From contig DUVQ01000009.1 in assembly GCA_012840965.1 (NCBI GenBank), positions 18,028-82,027 on the forward strand: 64,000 bases of DNA, read 5' to 3'. The notes below the pieces were generated by a model, which saw nothing but the letters and a program-made list of their open reading frames with translations, was not told where the DNA came from and ran no database searches. This document shows positions 27,203-35,890 of the stretch, one piece after another. Source of the DNA: Oligoflexales bacterium. Its GTDB lineage: Bacteria; Myxococcota_A; UBA9042; DTJE01. A program made the position numbers and the translations under genes. Position 1 is the stretch's first letter, and each line of letters opens with the position of its first letter.

Positions 27203-27427
27203 CCAAACCTCCAAAGGGCCAGTCCTAGTCAAGGATTCTAGCATTTAAGGCAACCATATCCCACCTCAAACACCCCCTTCACCCCAAGTTCCCGGAATTG
27301 GCGCCTAGTCGATGTGTGAGAATGGTGGCTTTGGGATGGCAATCTAGTCGTTGACGTTGATGAACTGGAGTGTATATTTGTCATTGGTACTAGATGGCTG
27401 GATTGGCACTGCGGTGAGGAAAATAGA

Positions 27428-29455
27428 ATGGAGATTCCTTTAGGACTACAAAAGGCGATAAAGGACAACAGGTTAGTAGTATTTGTTGGTGCAGGACTAT
27501 CATATGAGCTCAAAAACTCACAAGGCAAAAAATTAGGAGGTTGGGTCAACCTAGTCGCACATATTATAGAAGAACTAGAGAGAAAAGGACATGATGTCGC
27601 TTACTTACAACCAGTACTTAGTAAGCATGACCCAACAGCCGCACTCGCTCTCATTGAGTCTCGAATTGAACCTCCAAATAACGAGTTATCAAAGGACGAA
27701 ATCTATCGAATTGTCAGGTCTTTTTACGAACTAAGTGACGAAAACGAGTATTCTCTGCATAAAAAGGTACTTAAGCTAACTAACAGAGTCATCACTACGA
27801 ACTATGACACAGCGTTTGAAGAGGTCGAACCTCGATTTAGAGGATACAAGGCATACAAAGGAAAAGACCATGAGTTAAGAGAACTCGTGGAAAATGATAA
27901 TAACGGATTCTTGATCAAGTTACATGGTTGTTCTGAAAACACCGGTTCCATGATTTTGTTTCCATCTGACTACAAAAAGCTTTACGAAAGCAAAGAAAGA
28001 GATGCTCTGCATTTATTAACGGTCTTGAGGACCATCATACTGCACAAAACAATTCTCTTTTTAGGCTTTAAACTAGATGAACCCCAGATAAATGGCATCT
28101 TCAAAGAGATAGAGTACATACAAGGTACAAAAGACCAAAGGCATTTTGTTGTTGCAAGGAAGGAGTCAACGGGCAATCCACCAGACTGTGTTGGATCGAT
28201 TGTTAACATCTCTATTGAGGACTTCATTAATGAGCTTATTAGAATTAAAGAAACTCAAACAAGTACGGATCCAGAAAAAAGAAGGCTAGAGGAGCAACTT
28301 AAAGCAGCTTCAAAAAAAATTGCCGAATTAGAAAAACAGCCTTCTTACCAAGAAGAACTCGCTGAAAAGACAAGACTTTTAGAAAGAGAGGCCTATAAAT
28401 ATTACATAAAAGGAGTGGAGTACAGTTTATCAAATGAATTCTCATTGGCCGCAGAACAGTATGAAATGGCAACTGAATTAAAACCAGACTTTCACGAAGC
28501 CTTCAATAATTGGGGATATGCTTTACGAGAGCTAGCAGAAACCAAGCAAGGAAAAGAGAGAGATGACTTGTATAAACAAGCCTTACAAAAGTACGAAAAA
28601 GCAATTGACATAGAATCCGATGCTTATGAAGCCTTTTATAACTTGGGAAATGCTTTACAAGAGCTAGCGAAAACCAAAGAAGGAAAAGAGGCCGATGAGC
28701 TGTACAAACAAGCCTTCGAAAAGTACAAAAATGCAATTGACATAAAACCAGACTATCATGGAGCCTTCAATAACTGGGGAAATGCTTTACAAGAGCTAGC
28801 AGAAACCAAAGAAGGAAAAGAAAGAGATGACTTGTATAAACAAGCCTTACAAAAGTACGAAAAAGCAACTGAATTAAAACCAAACGATCATGGAGTCTTG
28901 AACAACTGGGCAATTGCTTTACAAGCGCTAGCGAGTACCAAAGAAGGAAAAGAAGCCGATAGACTCTACAAACAAGCCTTGCAAAAGTACGAAAAAGCAA
29001 CTGAGATAAAGCCAGACGATCATGGAGTCTTTTATAACTGGGGATATGCTTTACAAGCGCTAGCAGAAACCAAAGAAGGAAAAGAAGCCGATAGACTCTA
29101 CAAACAAGCCTTGCAAAAGTACGAAAAAGCAACTGAGATAAAGCCAGACGATCATGAAGTCTTGAACAATTGGGGAATTGCTTTACAAGCACTAGCAGAA
29201 ACCAAAGAAGGAAAAGAGGCAGATGAACTGTACAAACAAGCCTTACAAAAGTTCGAAAAAGCAAGTGAATTAAAACCAGACGATCATGAAGTCTTGGACA
29301 ACTGGGAAAATGTTTTACGAGCCCTAGCAAAAACCAAAGAAGGAAAAGAGGCCGATAGACTGTTCATACAAGCCTTGGAAGCATATGAACGAGCCTTGGA
29401 GAGGTACAAAAAGGCAACTGGGGCAGTTTGGATATCCGTTTTTGATCATGATTGA
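27428..29455 (+). CDS. SIR2-domain protein with coiled coil and TPR array (candidate defence NADase)
   Basis: The 675-residue protein begins after GAGG with a SIR2_2-like NAD-binding domain (residues 14-270). VVFVGAGLS sits at 17-25, TTNYD with the expected catalytic Asn at N125, LHG with H166, and LFLGF follows. A charged coiled coil (about 280-325) joins it to seven to eight TPR-like repeats of about 43 residues (A-x-x-x-K-P-D-x-H, N-W-G-x-A-L-Q, KEGKEAD, LYKQALQKYEK). Related SIR2 fusions deplete NAD to abort phage infection, with the C-terminal array as sensor. The AT-rich sequence, isolated position and lack of metabolic partners support a horizontally gained defence gene. The role is inferred. 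Confidence 0.8.
   Translation: MEIPLGLQKAIKDNRLVVFVGAGLSYELKNSQGKKLGGWVNLVAHIIEELERKGHDVAYLQPVLSKHDPTAALALIESRIEPPNNELSKDEIYRIVRSFYELSDENEYSLHKKVLKLTNRVITTNYDTAFEEVEPRFRGYKAYKGKDHELRELVENDNNGFLIKLHGCSENTGSMILFPSDYKKLYESKERDALHLLTVLRTIILHKTILFLGFKLDEPQINGIFKEIEYIQGTKDQRHFVVARKESTGNPPDCVGSIVNISIEDFINELIRIKETQTSTDPEKRRLEEQLKAASKKIAELEKQPSYQEELAEKTRLLEREAYKYYIKGVEYSLSNEFSLAAEQYEMATELKPDFHEAFNNWGYALRELAETKQGKERDDLYKQALQKYEKAIDIESDAYEAFYNLGNALQELAKTKEGKEADELYKQAFEKYKNAIDIKPDYHGAFNNWGNALQELAETKEGKERDDLYKQALQKYEKATELKPNDHGVLNNWAIALQALASTKEGKEADRLYKQALQKYEKATEIKPDDHGVFYNWGYALQALAETKEGKEADRLYKQALQKYEKATEIKPDDHEVLNNWGIALQALAETKEGKEADELYKQALQKFEKASELKPDDHEVLDNWENVLRALAKTKEGKEADRLFIQALEAYERALERYKKATGAVWISVFDHD
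28430..29410 (+). repeat. 129-bp tandem coding repeats of the TPR array
   Basis: Seven to eight direct repeats of about 129 bp encode the 43-residue TPR-like units. The stretch ACCAAAGAAGGAAAAGA and the stretch around ACAAGCCTTACAAAAGTACG recur nearly unchanged in most units. The high nucleotide identity suggests recent duplication or ongoing homogenisation. Confidence 0.85.
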
Positions 29456-29649
29456 TGCCATCACACCAGCTACTTTTGTGGGGCTGTAAGGTGCTGTCTG
29501 CCGTTGCCGCTCCCAATTGCTGAAACTCCTTACTAGCCTTACCCTCTGATTAGACAGGAAATTAAAAATAATTCTTTGACAAGATAGCCAATAATAATTA
29601 TCAAAATAGTCAGGGTTTGTTTTTTAACACTTTTTCCAAGGAGGAAATC

Positions 29650-30093
29650 ATGGCTGTTATGAATGCGGTGGGTAAAGCGGTTTTGGATATGGGACCTGGT
29701 ATGAAGGTTACCTGTGAGTCTCGGAAGATGCAGTTTGTGCTGGACGAGCCGCCGGAGCTTGGTGGCACCAATTTGGGGATGAATCCGGTGGAGGCTTTGC
29801 TCAATTCTCTGGCTGCTTGTAAGTGCATTGTGGCAAAATGCTTTGCTAAGGCAAATGGGGTCGAGCTGGAGGGGCTTACCGTTTCTTGTAAGGGGGTGCT
29901 GGATCCTGATGGATTTATGGGCATCAATCCTGATGTCAAGATTGGTTTTTCCGAAATTACAACGACTTACAACTTTAAAACGTCGTCACCAAAAGACAAG
30001 GTTGACGCCCTTGTCAAGTACATTGAATCACACTGCCCAGTGCACGACACACTTGTCAATCCTGCAAAGTTCAAATGCGTTGTGAAAGTCTAA
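29650..30093 (+). CDS. OsmC/Ohr family protein
   Basis: A 147-residue thiol-dependent peroxidase-like protein. The two family cysteines appear in LAACKCIVAK and in SHCPVHDTL. OsmC proteins reduce organic hydroperoxides with Cys thiols in the cytoplasm, although many members have unproven substrates. ATG 29650 has AAGGAGG at good spacing; a TTGACA at 29576 may be part of its promoter. It is followed by a TPR membrane protein, with a second, different OsmC at 31365. Confidence 0.88.
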   Translation: MAVMNAVGKAVLDMGPGMKVTCESRKMQFVLDEPPELGGTNLGMNPVEALLNSLAACKCIVAKCFAKANGVELEGLTVSCKGVLDPDGFMGINPDVKIGFSEITTTYNFKTSSPKDKVDALVKYIESHCPVHDTLVNPAKFKCVVKV

Positions 30094-30189
30094 GCCTTCC
30101 TAAAATTACACCACGCCCAGCTAAAACAGTTCAATAATTCATCTATTGGTGATAACCTCCCACTGCTTTTGAATCCTTATGGGGGAAAA

Positions 30190-31353
30190 ATGGCTCAAAA
30201 AGAATCGTGTTCAAAATCAAGATGTTGGCTAATTGGCTTGGTGGCCGCACTATTATTTCTTCCAGTTGTATTGAATGGTTGGCCACAGGTGTTTAAAAAC
30301 TGGGGAGTCTGCTCAAGGGTGAGCTCTCACCTCAAAAATTCCGACGCCGCGTTCGCCGAGGGAGACTACGGTCTTGCAATGGCCGAGGCTAACCGTGCTA
30401 GACAATTGGAGCCCCAAAACGCAGCTGCCCAAAACCGCGTATCTAGGGCCAGGATATTCCTTTTAGGGTGGAATCCTGAAGGACTGGCTAACATGGATAT
30501 TGGCGAGCTGAAGGCAGATATAGCTATTGTTGAAAAGGCGTTTGCCGCGGATAAGGCAACGGTGACCGCGTTTAAGGGCATGTTGGCGTACGCCCAAGCT
30601 GCTAGAGATGAGGCAGACAAGCACTTTAACGCAGCCTTGGCACTTGATGGAAACAATGGACTTGCCCACTTTGGCCTTGCGGTTGCACTATTGAACCAAA
30701 GGGAGATAGACCAAAACTTGGTGGAGCATCTGAAGGTGGCCCTTGAAGCTCGCCCCAACCAGGCGGATCTTCACGTATTTATGGGCAACACTATGCAAAC
30801 TTTGGGGGATTTAAAGGCCGCCGAGGAGGCCTATGCTAAGGCGACTGCCATAAGGGCCAATACAGTTTGGCTGACAAAGCTTGCCCGAGTCCAGATGATG
30901 CAAAATGAAGCAGAAAAGGCCGTCTTGTCAGCCCAAAAAGCCCTGATGGCTGATGAAAACAACCAGGCCGCGTGGCTGATTCTTGGGCAGTCGTTTTTAG
31001 CTGGCAAGAAGCACCAGGAGGCCATTGGGGCCCTGCAACATGCCCTAAGCATGCAAGAAAACCAGGATGTTTTATTTAATCTGGGTCTAGCCTACAACTC
31101 CGCTCAGCTATACTCCGAGGCGTTGCCGGTCTTCAACCGAATGGTTCAGGCAGGAAACCGTGATCCAGTGGTTATGTCTGAGCTTGCAATCGCATTAGAG
31201 GGCACTAACAACGTTCCAGAGGCAGTCAAGATATATACAGCCCTGGTCCAGATGACTCACCCTCAACCAGAATCGCCCCAAGGAATGGCTCTGGCCCAAA
31301 TAGTTGAGCGTGCAAAGAACCGTCTAGCGGCCCTTCAGGGTGGCGGGCAATAG
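30190..31353 (+). CDS. Membrane-anchored TPR protein
   Basis: The 387-residue protein starts at 30190 (GGGGGAAAA upstream). It has one N-terminal transmembrane or uncleaved signal segment (WLIGLVAALLFLPVVL). At least six TPR units follow, for example AAEEAYAKATAIRANTVWLTK and LGQSFLAGKKHQEAIGALQH. TPRs make protein-binding superhelices, so it is probably a periplasmic scaffold; partners are unknown. It ends 11 bp from a convergent OsmC gene. Confidence 0.8.
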   Translation: MAQKESCSKSRCWLIGLVAALLFLPVVLNGWPQVFKNWGVCSRVSSHLKNSDAAFAEGDYGLAMAEANRARQLEPQNAAAQNRVSRARIFLLGWNPEGLANMDIGELKADIAIVEKAFAADKATVTAFKGMLAYAQAARDEADKHFNAALALDGNNGLAHFGLAVALLNQREIDQNLVEHLKVALEARPNQADLHVFMGNTMQTLGDLKAAEEAYAKATAIRANTVWLTKLARVQMMQNEAEKAVLSAQKALMADENNQAAWLILGQSFLAGKKHQEAIGALQHALSMQENQDVLFNLGLAYNSAQLYSEALPVFNRMVQAGNRDPVVMSELAIALEGTNNVPEAVKIYTALVQMTHPQPESPQGMALAQIVERAKNRLAALQGGGQ

Positions 31354-31364
31354 AACGGGCAGGT

Positions 31365-31760
31365 TTAATCAGCAACTGTATTTACTGTAATCTCAGGCGG
31401 GTTCACCAAGGCCCGTTTCACGGCACATAGCTCCGCGGATTTCTCAAGAGCCCTGTGATATTTTTCAGGAAAGTCGGCTGGCACATGTACCTTCAGGTCG
31501 ATTTTGGCCATACGTCTTTCAGCGTGGTCATAACGCATTTCCTGGGTCAGGTAGACGCCTTCAGTTGGCAGGCCATGGTTTTTACAAAAGCTCAAAACGT
31601 AGATACCAGCACACGTCCCGATGGAGGCCATAAACAGGGTGAATGGCTCAGGGGCCGAGCCTTCGCCACCTGAAGCAACACCTTGGTCAGTAGCAATCAC
31701 TTGCTCACCCAATTGAGCGTTTACTCGCAAGCCACCTGGGAAAGTAATCTTCATTTGCAT
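31365..31760 (-). CDS. OsmC family protein
   Basis: A 131-residue member of a second OsmC subgroup. The Cys of MASIGTCAGIYVLSF and the Cys of SAELCAVKRAL correspond to the redox pair. It starts MQMKITFPGG with AAGGAG just upstream. The short form with no extra domain is common in bacteria and is annotated as a peroxide or redox protein; the true substrate is unknown. It is convergent with the TPR gene. Confidence 0.87.
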   Translation of the reverse strand: MQMKITFPGGLRVNAQLGEQVIATDQGVASGGEGSAPEPFTLFMASIGTCAGIYVLSFCKNHGLPTEGVYLTQEMRYDHAERRMAKIDLKVHVPADFPEKYHRALEKSAELCAVKRALVNPPEITVNTVAD

Positions 31761-31819
31761 TTAATCTCCTTGCCGACAAACGGCGCCCTAGCTGCGGACT
31801 AAGATGGACATTTAAGTTG

Positions 31820-31870
31820 GGATGGCAAGGTGGGACAGGCTCAGGGGCAGGAGCAGGGATCGGGGTGGAG
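31820..31870 (+). repeat. C-rich low-complexity tract D (C-rich on the minus strand)
   Basis: GGGAC, GGGGCAGG and GCAGGG units overlap the last codons and stop of the PP2C gene, so the gene's own transcript is C-rich here. The last residues of PP2C (HPDPCSCP) are encoded by the tract. Confidence 0.6.
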
Positions 31871-32671
31871 GCATGATCGTTGGACCAATACCACCGTTAT
31901 GTTGTCTGCTCCACCGGCGCTGTTGGCTGCTTCGATCAGTCGTTCGGCTCGTTGATTTAGAGAGCCTGGTCCACACAAAATATCCGAGATCTCTTTATCT
32001 TCCAGCATGTCGTTTAGACCATCGGAGCAAAACAAAAACACGTCTCCATGCTCGTAGCGCACTCGCATGCTTTCGATGTCTGCCCGTTTTTGCAACCCAA
32101 GAGCCTTGGTAATTATGTTTCGCATTGGAAAGTCACGTTCCTGGCTCTTTGAAATCATCTGCATCTTCAGGTATTCGTTGAGCAAGGAATGGTCCTTGGT
32201 AACCGGTCGAAGTCGACCTTTTCTAAGCCGATAAAGCCGACTATCACCCGACCAGACCACAAAGACGCTACGCCCTTGAAACATTGCTATAACTAGCGTT
32301 GTCCCCATGCCTTCATGGGCTGGGCTTGATGAACCAAGACTGAAAATCTCGCGATTAGCAAAAACAACTGAATTAATCAGCTCCTGTTCAGGCGCCTTCA
32401 ACGTCTCATCTGCCACTGACTCAGAGTGTAGCAGCTTTTTCTTAACCGCCCCCTCGACTTTACCGTCAAACCATCGCTGTATCGAATCAACACAAATACC
32501 AGAGGCCACATCCCCCTTACGATGACCTCCCATGCCATCAGCCACACCAAACAGCCCAAGATCAGGCCGAACAATATATGAGTCCTCATTTCTTGAACGT
32601 ATGCGCCCAGGATTAGTCGATGCAACACCTGTATAGTCACCCTCAAGTCTGATTGTTTGAGTCTCAATCAT
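31841..32671 (-). CDS. PPM-type (PP2C) protein serine/threonine phosphatase
   Basis: The 276-residue enzyme has the metal-binding motifs of soluble PP2C: RSRNEDSY, GVADGMGGH, GMGTTLV, WSGDSRLYRLR, FLFCSDGLNDML and GGADNITVV. It should remove phosphate from Ser/Thr residues, opposing a Hanks-type kinase that is not encoded here. Its ATG overlaps the stop codon of the TldD gene (ATGA), implying translational coupling. The C-terminus runs into a C-rich repeat, so the final ten residues are probably not conserved. Confidence 0.93.
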   Translation of the reverse strand: MIETQTIRLEGDYTGVASTNPGRIRSRNEDSYIVRPDLGLFGVADGMGGHRKGDVASGICVDSIQRWFDGKVEGAVKKKLLHSESVADETLKAPEQELINSVVFANREIFSLGSSSPAHEGMGTTLVIAMFQGRSVFVVWSGDSRLYRLRKGRLRPVTKDHSLLNEYLKMQMISKSQERDFPMRNIITKALGLQKRADIESMRVRYEHGDVFLFCSDGLNDMLEDKEISDILCGPGSLNQRAERLIEAANSAGGADNITVVLVQRSCLHPDPCSCP

Positions 32672-34356
32672 CTTTTTTTCCCCTTGGGAACAACTGGCGG
32701 TTTCAAAATCTGAGGTCGCTCAGGGTTTTGGCTTCCTCGCTGAGTCTCCATCTCAGCAAACAGCATCGCTGGAGCCACGGCCGATACTGGGACCAAACCT
32801 GATTCTGCCCCACAATAACCGTTAAATACACCATATTTGTCACCAGTGGCCAATATTCTGTTAATTGAAGATAAAGGAGTCCCTACCACTTCAAAGCCGC
32901 GCACCAAAGTAGCTTCCCCAGTCTCAGCGTCCACACGCCAAGCAACCCTAGGCATCCCCTTGTAAGCCTGAAAGCCATAAGAGCTGGTATTGGTGGCCCC
33001 ACCAGCTATGGTATCGATGATGATACCGTAAGGCTTGCCCTGCCGCCTGACTTCATCGAGAAGCATCTGTTTCAACTCACCATCAGTAACTGAATTGGAG
33101 GCTTTTACCACCAAAGTAGCCATCCGACCAACTGGCCTCTGATAACCATCAGAACGGCCATGACCATTGGACTTGTCCACCCCTTCAACTGGTCGACGCC
33201 CCATCAAAAACCCCTTCAACCTACCCTTTTCGACCAAATCCACGCGGCTACCAAGAACCCCCTCATCATCGACCTTGTAGTAGCCATTAAGCGATTCACC
33301 TTCCCAGTCTAACATGCCGGGATCATCATAGATATCAATAAATTCAGGCAGTATTCTTTGCCCCAACTGCCCCTTAAAGGTGTGTCCCTCTTCGTCGCTG
33401 TTTTGCCTAAATCCCTCCAACCTATGCCCAACAGTTTCATGGAAAAAAACACCCGTTGCCTGAGGAGACATCAAAACTGGCACAGTTTGCGGCTCTAGCA
33501 CCTCGGCTAAACGAAGCGCAAGGACCCTTTGGGCAAGCTCTCTTGCGTCCTTTTCAGCCTTGGCTGCACTTGGAAGGTCTTTTTCAAAACGACCGTAGTA
33601 TGACACTGAATCCTGAACCAAAAGCCCATCATCAGCCCTAGCGACAGCTGTAATGAACATCTGGTAGTAGTTGTCCACGGTCCTGACCCGACTTCCCTCG
33701 CTGTTTACCATGTACCTGGTCAGAGAAACAGCAGCAACCTCAACCGACGAGTCAAAGATTTCATCGTAATCCAAGAAAACTGTTGAAACCTTACGAACTA
33801 TTGATTCCCAAGGCTTACGATCAAACTTCCACTCTTTTTCCGGTTCAATGTGCTTGTAAGGCGCTTCCTTACTAAGACTTGCGACCTTTCGCTCCTTTGG
33901 GTCATTGACCGCTTTTGCCTTGACAGTAAGAAACGACATCAACGCCGATTTGTAACGATAATCCATCAATAGCCACAACACCCGCCGCAAGCCTTCCTCT
34001 GATTCATCAATGGGAACCAAGTTGTTAGGCTCATACTTTTGATTCAGATTGAAAAATTCTTCAGGGTCCTCCGACGAATCCATTGAGTAATCACCCACTC
34101 GGACATCAACAGAGGCGAACCTGCTCTTCACGTCGGCACTTTGAAACACAGCTCCAGCCTTACCAGAAACGTAGGATCTGTTTAGGTTACGAACTGTTAC
34201 CGACATAAAGTATGGCAGATCATAACCGTCGAGCTGCAGTTGAGCGCTATTACGCTCAAGCTCTGCTGTCATTGCAGGCAAAATCCAGTCATTCTCGCCA
34301 GCGGTTACAGGTACTGAAATCAACAAGATAGCAAAAGCCACAACGTACTTGTTCAC
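32668..34356 (-). CDS. Exported TldD/PmbA-family metalloprotease
   Basis: A 562-residue TldD-like protein. The zinc motif HETVGH is at 306-311, preceded by TGVFFHE. Further family segments are GSRVDLVEKGRLKGFLMGRRPV, GGATNTSSYGFQAYKG and NGYCGAESG. Unlike cytoplasmic TldD it begins with a signal peptide (MNKYVVAFAILLISVPVTAGEND), so it probably acts in the periplasm. No TldE/PmbA partner is nearby, although TldD normally works as a heterodimer. It overlaps PP2C by 4 bp. Confidence 0.88.
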   Translation of the reverse strand: MNKYVVAFAILLISVPVTAGENDWILPAMTAELERNSAQLQLDGYDLPYFMSVTVRNLNRSYVSGKAGAVFQSADVKSRFASVDVRVGDYSMDSSEDPEEFFNLNQKYEPNNLVPIDESEEGLRRVLWLLMDYRYKSALMSFLTVKAKAVNDPKERKVASLSKEAPYKHIEPEKEWKFDRKPWESIVRKVSTVFLDYDEIFDSSVEVAAVSLTRYMVNSEGSRVRTVDNYYQMFITAVARADDGLLVQDSVSYYGRFEKDLPSAAKAEKDARELAQRVLALRLAEVLEPQTVPVLMSPQATGVFFHETVGHRLEGFRQNSDEEGHTFKGQLGQRILPEFIDIYDDPGMLDWEGESLNGYYKVDDEGVLGSRVDLVEKGRLKGFLMGRRPVEGVDKSNGHGRSDGYQRPVGRMATLVVKASNSVTDGELKQMLLDEVRRQGKPYGIIIDTIAGGATNTSSYGFQAYKGMPRVAWRVDAETGEATLVRGFEVVGTPLSSINRILATGDKYGVFNGYCGAESGLVPVSAVAPAMLFAEMETQRGSQNPERPQILKPPVVPKGKKR

Positions 34357-34453
34357 CAGTTAACACCTCTAAATATCAAATGAATCCAGCTTCAACAATT
34401 CATACCAGTTATTGGGTAACCTGATAAAAACCTGAGTTGGTGACCATTTAACA

Positions 34454-34503
34454 GGACTCTAAATGGACTCCAAATGGACTCCAGACCAAAACGGACTCCA
34501 AAT
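34454..34503. repeat. Short direct repeats GGACTCYAAAT at 11-bp spacing
   Basis: Copies of GGACTC(T/C)AAAT start at 34454, 34465, 34476 (truncated to GGACTCCA) and 34493. They lie in the 329-bp divergent gap between tldD and the small membrane protein. The 11-bp period places them on one face of the helix, as for an operator or iteron. The rest of the gap (34357-34685) shows nothing else. Confidence 0.6.
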
Positions 34504-34685
34504 CAGGAGAAAGGTTTATATTACGCCCCAAAGCCAGCCGTAGCAACCATTTGGGCCCAAAATCACTGAGTTAGCCTAGGCCTTGCTGTCTTCGGGGAAA
34601 TGATTACTTATGGATCCAGGCAAAGCCCCTGGGAACATGGTGGACGTAACATCCCAGAAACGCTGATTATTGGTTTGGAGAGAAC

Positions 34686-34973
34686 ATGAAAACGAATCGC
34701 ATGCCAAAATGGCTGGCCTTCTTTTGGCGGCCAAAAGTTCGAATCGTGCTATCAATTTTAATTGGTGGTGGACTAGGTTTTCTTTACTGGTACAAGATTG
34801 GATGCGCCTCTGGTGGGTGCCCTATAACCTCGGACCCTTGGCTGACAACAGTCTTTGGAGCGCTGATGGGTGCTTCTATTGGATGGCCATCTCCTGACCA
34901 AAACAAATCATCGGCTCCAGAGACTGATGAAACTGAAAGCTCTGGTAGTTCAGCCAAGTCTGATGTAGGCTGA
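34686..34973 (+). CDS. Small membrane protein (DUF6132-like)
   Basis: A 95-residue protein with two transmembrane helices (VLSILIGGGLGFLYWY and WLTTVFGALMGASIGW) around a loop with GCASGGCPITSDP. This pattern, G-F-x-Y-(Y/W) then GC-x-SG-x-CPIT, matches the small DUF6132 family. The tail is Ser/Glu/Asp-rich. The function is not known. GGAGAG precedes the ATG, and a HEAT-repeat gene follows 29 bp later. Confidence 0.75.
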   Translation: MKTNRMPKWLAFFWRPKVRIVLSILIGGGLGFLYWYKIGCASGGCPITSDPWLTTVFGALMGASIGWPSPDQNKSSAPETDETESSGSSAKSDVG

Positions 34974-35002
34974 TACTGCCTTTTAGATAAAAGGAGATAC
35001 AC

Positions 35003-35758
35003 ATGGGTTTTTTTTCAAGGCTGTTTGGCTCTAAAAAAGGTGAAGCGCAGTTAGCTGAAAAGCCAACTCAGTCGCCACAGATATTGCGCTTGCAAAAAAG
35101 GGCGACAAAAAACTTTGGACAGCCTCAAGATCGACAGATGGCGTTGGCCTCACTTGCCGAAATTGGCACCGAGGAAGCCATAGACGCCCTGCTTTTGCGC
35201 TATACCTTCAGGATTGAGCAGACCATTGGTGACGAGGAAGAAAAGCGTACAGTCTACGGATATCTGATCGATCTGGGGTCAGTTGCCGTAGACCCTATCC
35301 TGCGCTTTTTGGAAAAGCATAATGCACCGTTTTGGCCGACCAAGGCTTTGACCGAGATTGTTGGTGAAGAGCGAACTGTTGGCTATCTGATTGACATAGT
35401 GCAAGACATGGAAGCCATTTTTGATAAGGATATCGAGCAAAAGGTTGAGCTTATTAGCAACCTTCGAGAATTCAAGGATCCAAGGGTAAAAGACCTGCTT
35501 TTAGGGTATCTTGATGACGACAACGAGGAATTCAGAGTCCATGCGGTCGAAGGGTTGGCAGACTTTGGTGACGAAGAAATGGGAGACACCTTGGTTGAAC
35601 GTCTGTTGTCCGAGGATGAAACTCAGCGAGTCAAGACTACTGTGCTCGAACTGCTAATTGACCGCAAATGGAAAATCAAGCGCCACAAAGAAGCCATTCG
35701 CAAGGTAATCCCTGATGCCTACTGGATCGACGATGTGGGCGTCATTCACCGGCGGTGA
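35003..35758 (+). CDS. HEAT-repeat protein
   Basis: This 251-residue cytoplasmic protein starts after AAGGAG. It opens with MGFFSRLFGSKKGEA, a short positively charged amphipathic start. HEAT/PBS-lyase-like helical pairs follow, such as ALASLAEIGTEEAIDALLLRY and VKDLLLGYLDDDNEEFRVHAVEGLADFGD. HEAT arrays bind other proteins; no partner is evident. It probably forms a transcription unit with the small membrane protein upstream. A G-rich tract begins at its stop codon. Confidence 0.82.
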   Translation: MGFFSRLFGSKKGEAQLAEKPTQSPQILRLQKRATKNFGQPQDRQMALASLAEIGTEEAIDALLLRYTFRIEQTIGDEEEKRTVYGYLIDLGSVAVDPILRFLEKHNAPFWPTKALTEIVGEERTVGYLIDIVQDMEAIFDKDIEQKVELISNLREFKDPRVKDLLLGYLDDDNEEFRVHAVEGLADFGDEEMGDTLVERLLSEDETQRVKTTVLELLIDRKWKIKRHKEAIRKVIPDAYWIDDVGVIHRR

Positions 35759-35789
35759 CAGGAACAGGGGCAGGATCAGGGACAGGAGA
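35758..35789 (+). repeat. G-rich low-complexity tract E (C-rich on the minus strand)
   Basis: ACAGG, GGGGCAGG and GGGACAGG units begin at the HEAT-gene stop codon. The sequence is the reverse complement style of tracts A-C, so here the sense transcript is G-rich. Confidence 0.6.
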
Positions 35790-35890
35790 ACCTCTTTAAC
35801 GTTAACTTCAGCTAGACAGTGAATTTGGGTTGCCAATTTCCCCATTAAGTGAAATTATCCGCCCGGGGGATTGGCCCCATATGATTTTAG

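Noticed and set aside
28767..29330. 187-codon open frame antisense to the SIR2-TPR gene
   Set aside because: It arises from the periodic TPR-coding repeats and its product is a repetitive Leu/Phe-rich sequence without a start site.
29576..29605. Promoter TTGACA before the first OsmC gene
   Set aside because: The -35 is perfect, but no good -10 lies at 16-18 bp, so it is only noted in the gene entry.
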